A stretch of 32,227 nt of DNA, taken from positions 1-32,227 of the forward strand of contig JAPOYD010000133.1 of the NCBI GenBank assembly GCA_026706735.1, in the 5' to 3' direction. The notes under the pieces are model-generated. The model did not search any database, was not told the origin of the DNA, and saw nothing but the letters and a program-made list of their open reading frames with translations. This document shows, one piece after another, positions 31,294 to 32,227 of this stretch. The position numbers were made by a program, and so were the translations under genes. Each line of letters starts with the position of its first letter. Within the stretch, counting starts at the first letter, position 1. Source of the DNA: Nitrospinota bacterium. GTDB taxonomy: Bacteria; UBA8248.

Positions 31294-31501
31294 GCTTCAC
31301 GACACAGATTCCCCAAAAACTCTCTCACCGCGCCCGATATATGGAACGAATTACCGAAATTCAGACCCCCGCTTCGCTTTTCAGGCTCGGGCCGATTTGA
31401 TAGGCTTCCCCAAATCGACATAACGCGGATCGCTCAGGAGCGCCGAAGCCGGCAGGGGCATTTCGGCCCCCTCCGGATCCCCCTGCTTTGAGGAACGCAC
31501 C

Positions 31502-32227
31502 ATGTATCTGAACGCAGAGCGCGCGCGCGGGCTGATGGCCGATTTCGGTTTCGACGCCATCATCGCCTCCACGCCGGAGAACGTTACCTACCTCGCGGGC
31601 ACCGTGGGCTGGTCGAACAAGGTCTACGCCTATTCCGTCCACATGCTCGCCGTCTTCGCGCGCGATACCGGCGTTGCCCCCGCCCTCATCGTGCCGGGCC
31701 AGGAAGTCACCTACGTCTCGGCCCAGCAGTCCTGGATAAAAGACCTCTACACCTTCGGCGGCAAAAGCGCGCTCATCCAGCCGTCAGGCTCAGAAGCGCA
31801 GACGCCCGAGGAGGAAACCTACCTCGGCCTCTACAACGACGACGCGAAACGGGGCAAGAACCCGGGCGAGGCCCTGGGACTCGCGCTCAAAGCGCGCGGG
31901 TTGACCAAGGCGCGTCTCGCCCTCGACCAGGAGCGCGTGATGCCGAACGTGCGCGCCCAGATTGAGGCGGCACTGCCCGATGCGGAGATCGTCGACGCGG
32001 CGGATTTCTTCCGCCTGATCCGCATGGTCAAGACGCCCGACGAGATCGCCGCCCTCGCCGCCGCCGCCGAGGTGAACGAGAAGTCGGCGACCGCCGCCTC
32101 GAACGCGGTGGCAGAAGGAGCGACCGAGCGCGAGGTGGCTTCCGTCTTCGCGGCGGAAGTCGGACGCATGGGCGGCAAGTGGCAGTGGTTCACCTTCTGC
32201 TCGGGCCGCCGGGCGACGGGCATCTTC
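31502..32227 (+). CDS. Xaa-Pro peptidase/creatinase-family (M24) protein, 3' end outside window
   Basis: 242 codons are open to the last base without a stop. The product starts MYLNAERARGLMADFGFDAI, then ASTPENVTYLAGT, which is the creatinase N-terminal domain of proline-specific M24 peptidases. The linker LIRMVKTPDEIAALAAAAEV at about residues 173-192 marks entry into the pita-bread catalytic domain, whose metal ligands lie beyond the window. The full protein should be near 390-400 residues. The ATG has GAGGAA about 8 nt upstream. It may cleave X-Pro peptides or, like creatinase, a small C-N compound. It follows the dioxygenase in the same direction, but 530 bp of repeats lie between. Confidence 0.87.
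   Translation, partial: MYLNAERARGLMADFGFDAIIASTPENVTYLAGTVGWSNKVYAYSVHMLAVFARDTGVAPALIVPGQEVTYVSAQQSWIKDLYTFGGKSALIQPSGSEAQTPEEETYLGLYNDDAKRGKNPGEALGLALKARGLTKARLALDQERVMPNVRAQIEAALPDAEIVDAADFFRLIRMVKTPDEIAALAAAAEVNEKSATAASNAVAEGATEREVASVFAAEVGRMGGKWQWFTFCSGRRATGIF

Larger units (their letters stand above)
30969..31501. other. Intergenic region made largely of palindromic repeats
   Basis: 533 bp between the dioxygenase and peptidase genes. It consists mainly of two repeat elements (31034-31192 and 31218-31293), with no credible gene. The last 200 bp lack a clear promoter; GAGGAA at 31489-31494 is the ribosome site for the next gene. Confidence 0.55.

Overview
The window is a 32.2 kb stretch of bacterial chromosome, mostly GC-rich, from what looks like a Gram-negative organism. 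The signs are secreted solute-binding and cupredoxin proteins, a Sco-type assembly factor and an ABC importer with a periplasmic partner. The mix of a CaiB/DUF35 pair, a selenocysteine-insertion cluster, coproheme decarboxylase (HemQ), BicA-like SulP transporters, a TauD/TfdA dioxygenase and M24 peptidase, plus many short palindromic intergenic repeats, resembles uncultured, possibly marine, deltaproteobacterial or Tectomicrobia/Nitrospinota-like genomes. That placement is inference only; no taxonomic marker is present.

Layout. 1-774: no gene, but an inverted pair of palindromic repeats, four small hairpins sharing a 13-nt loop, and one copy of an AT-rich dispersed repeat. 775-2826 (minus): a CoA-transferase and a zinc-ribbon/OB protein with a histone H1-like tail. 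3050-8583 (plus): a visibly AT-richer cluster selA - alpha/beta hydrolase - selB - class V aminotransferase, with a good promoter in front and a bidirectional terminator behind. 8654-12246: secreted cupredoxin (minus), hemQ and an SDR epimerase (plus), and SCO1/SenC (minus), a set that fits heme/copper respiratory maturation. 12247-13263: no assignable gene; carries the second copy of the AT-rich repeat (inverted) and a fifth hairpin. 13264-19687 (minus): a five-gene operon, divergent adenine deaminase - SDR - ABC permease - solute-binding protein - ABC ATPase. 19688-21178: a possible gene relic, a GNAT acetyltransferase, and a HigA antitoxin preceded by only a 25-codon stub of its HigB toxin.

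21415-28260 (minus) holds four tandem SulP transporters of the BicA type, each about 540 residues with a C-terminal STAS domain. Two keep the aspartate expected at the sodium site. The two middle copies replace it with valine and change the facing GAGAT loop to G(A/C)GTP. The first two copies in transcription order share an 80-bp leader with only five differences. 28261-32227 (plus): an MFS transporter, a TauD/TfdA dioxygenase and the start of a Xaa-Pro peptidase running off the end, separated by further palindromic repeat families.

The most interesting things are the SulP array with its apparent split in ion coupling, the hairpin family with a fixed-length loop and changing stems, the H1-tailed DUF35 protein, and the deaminase-importer operon.
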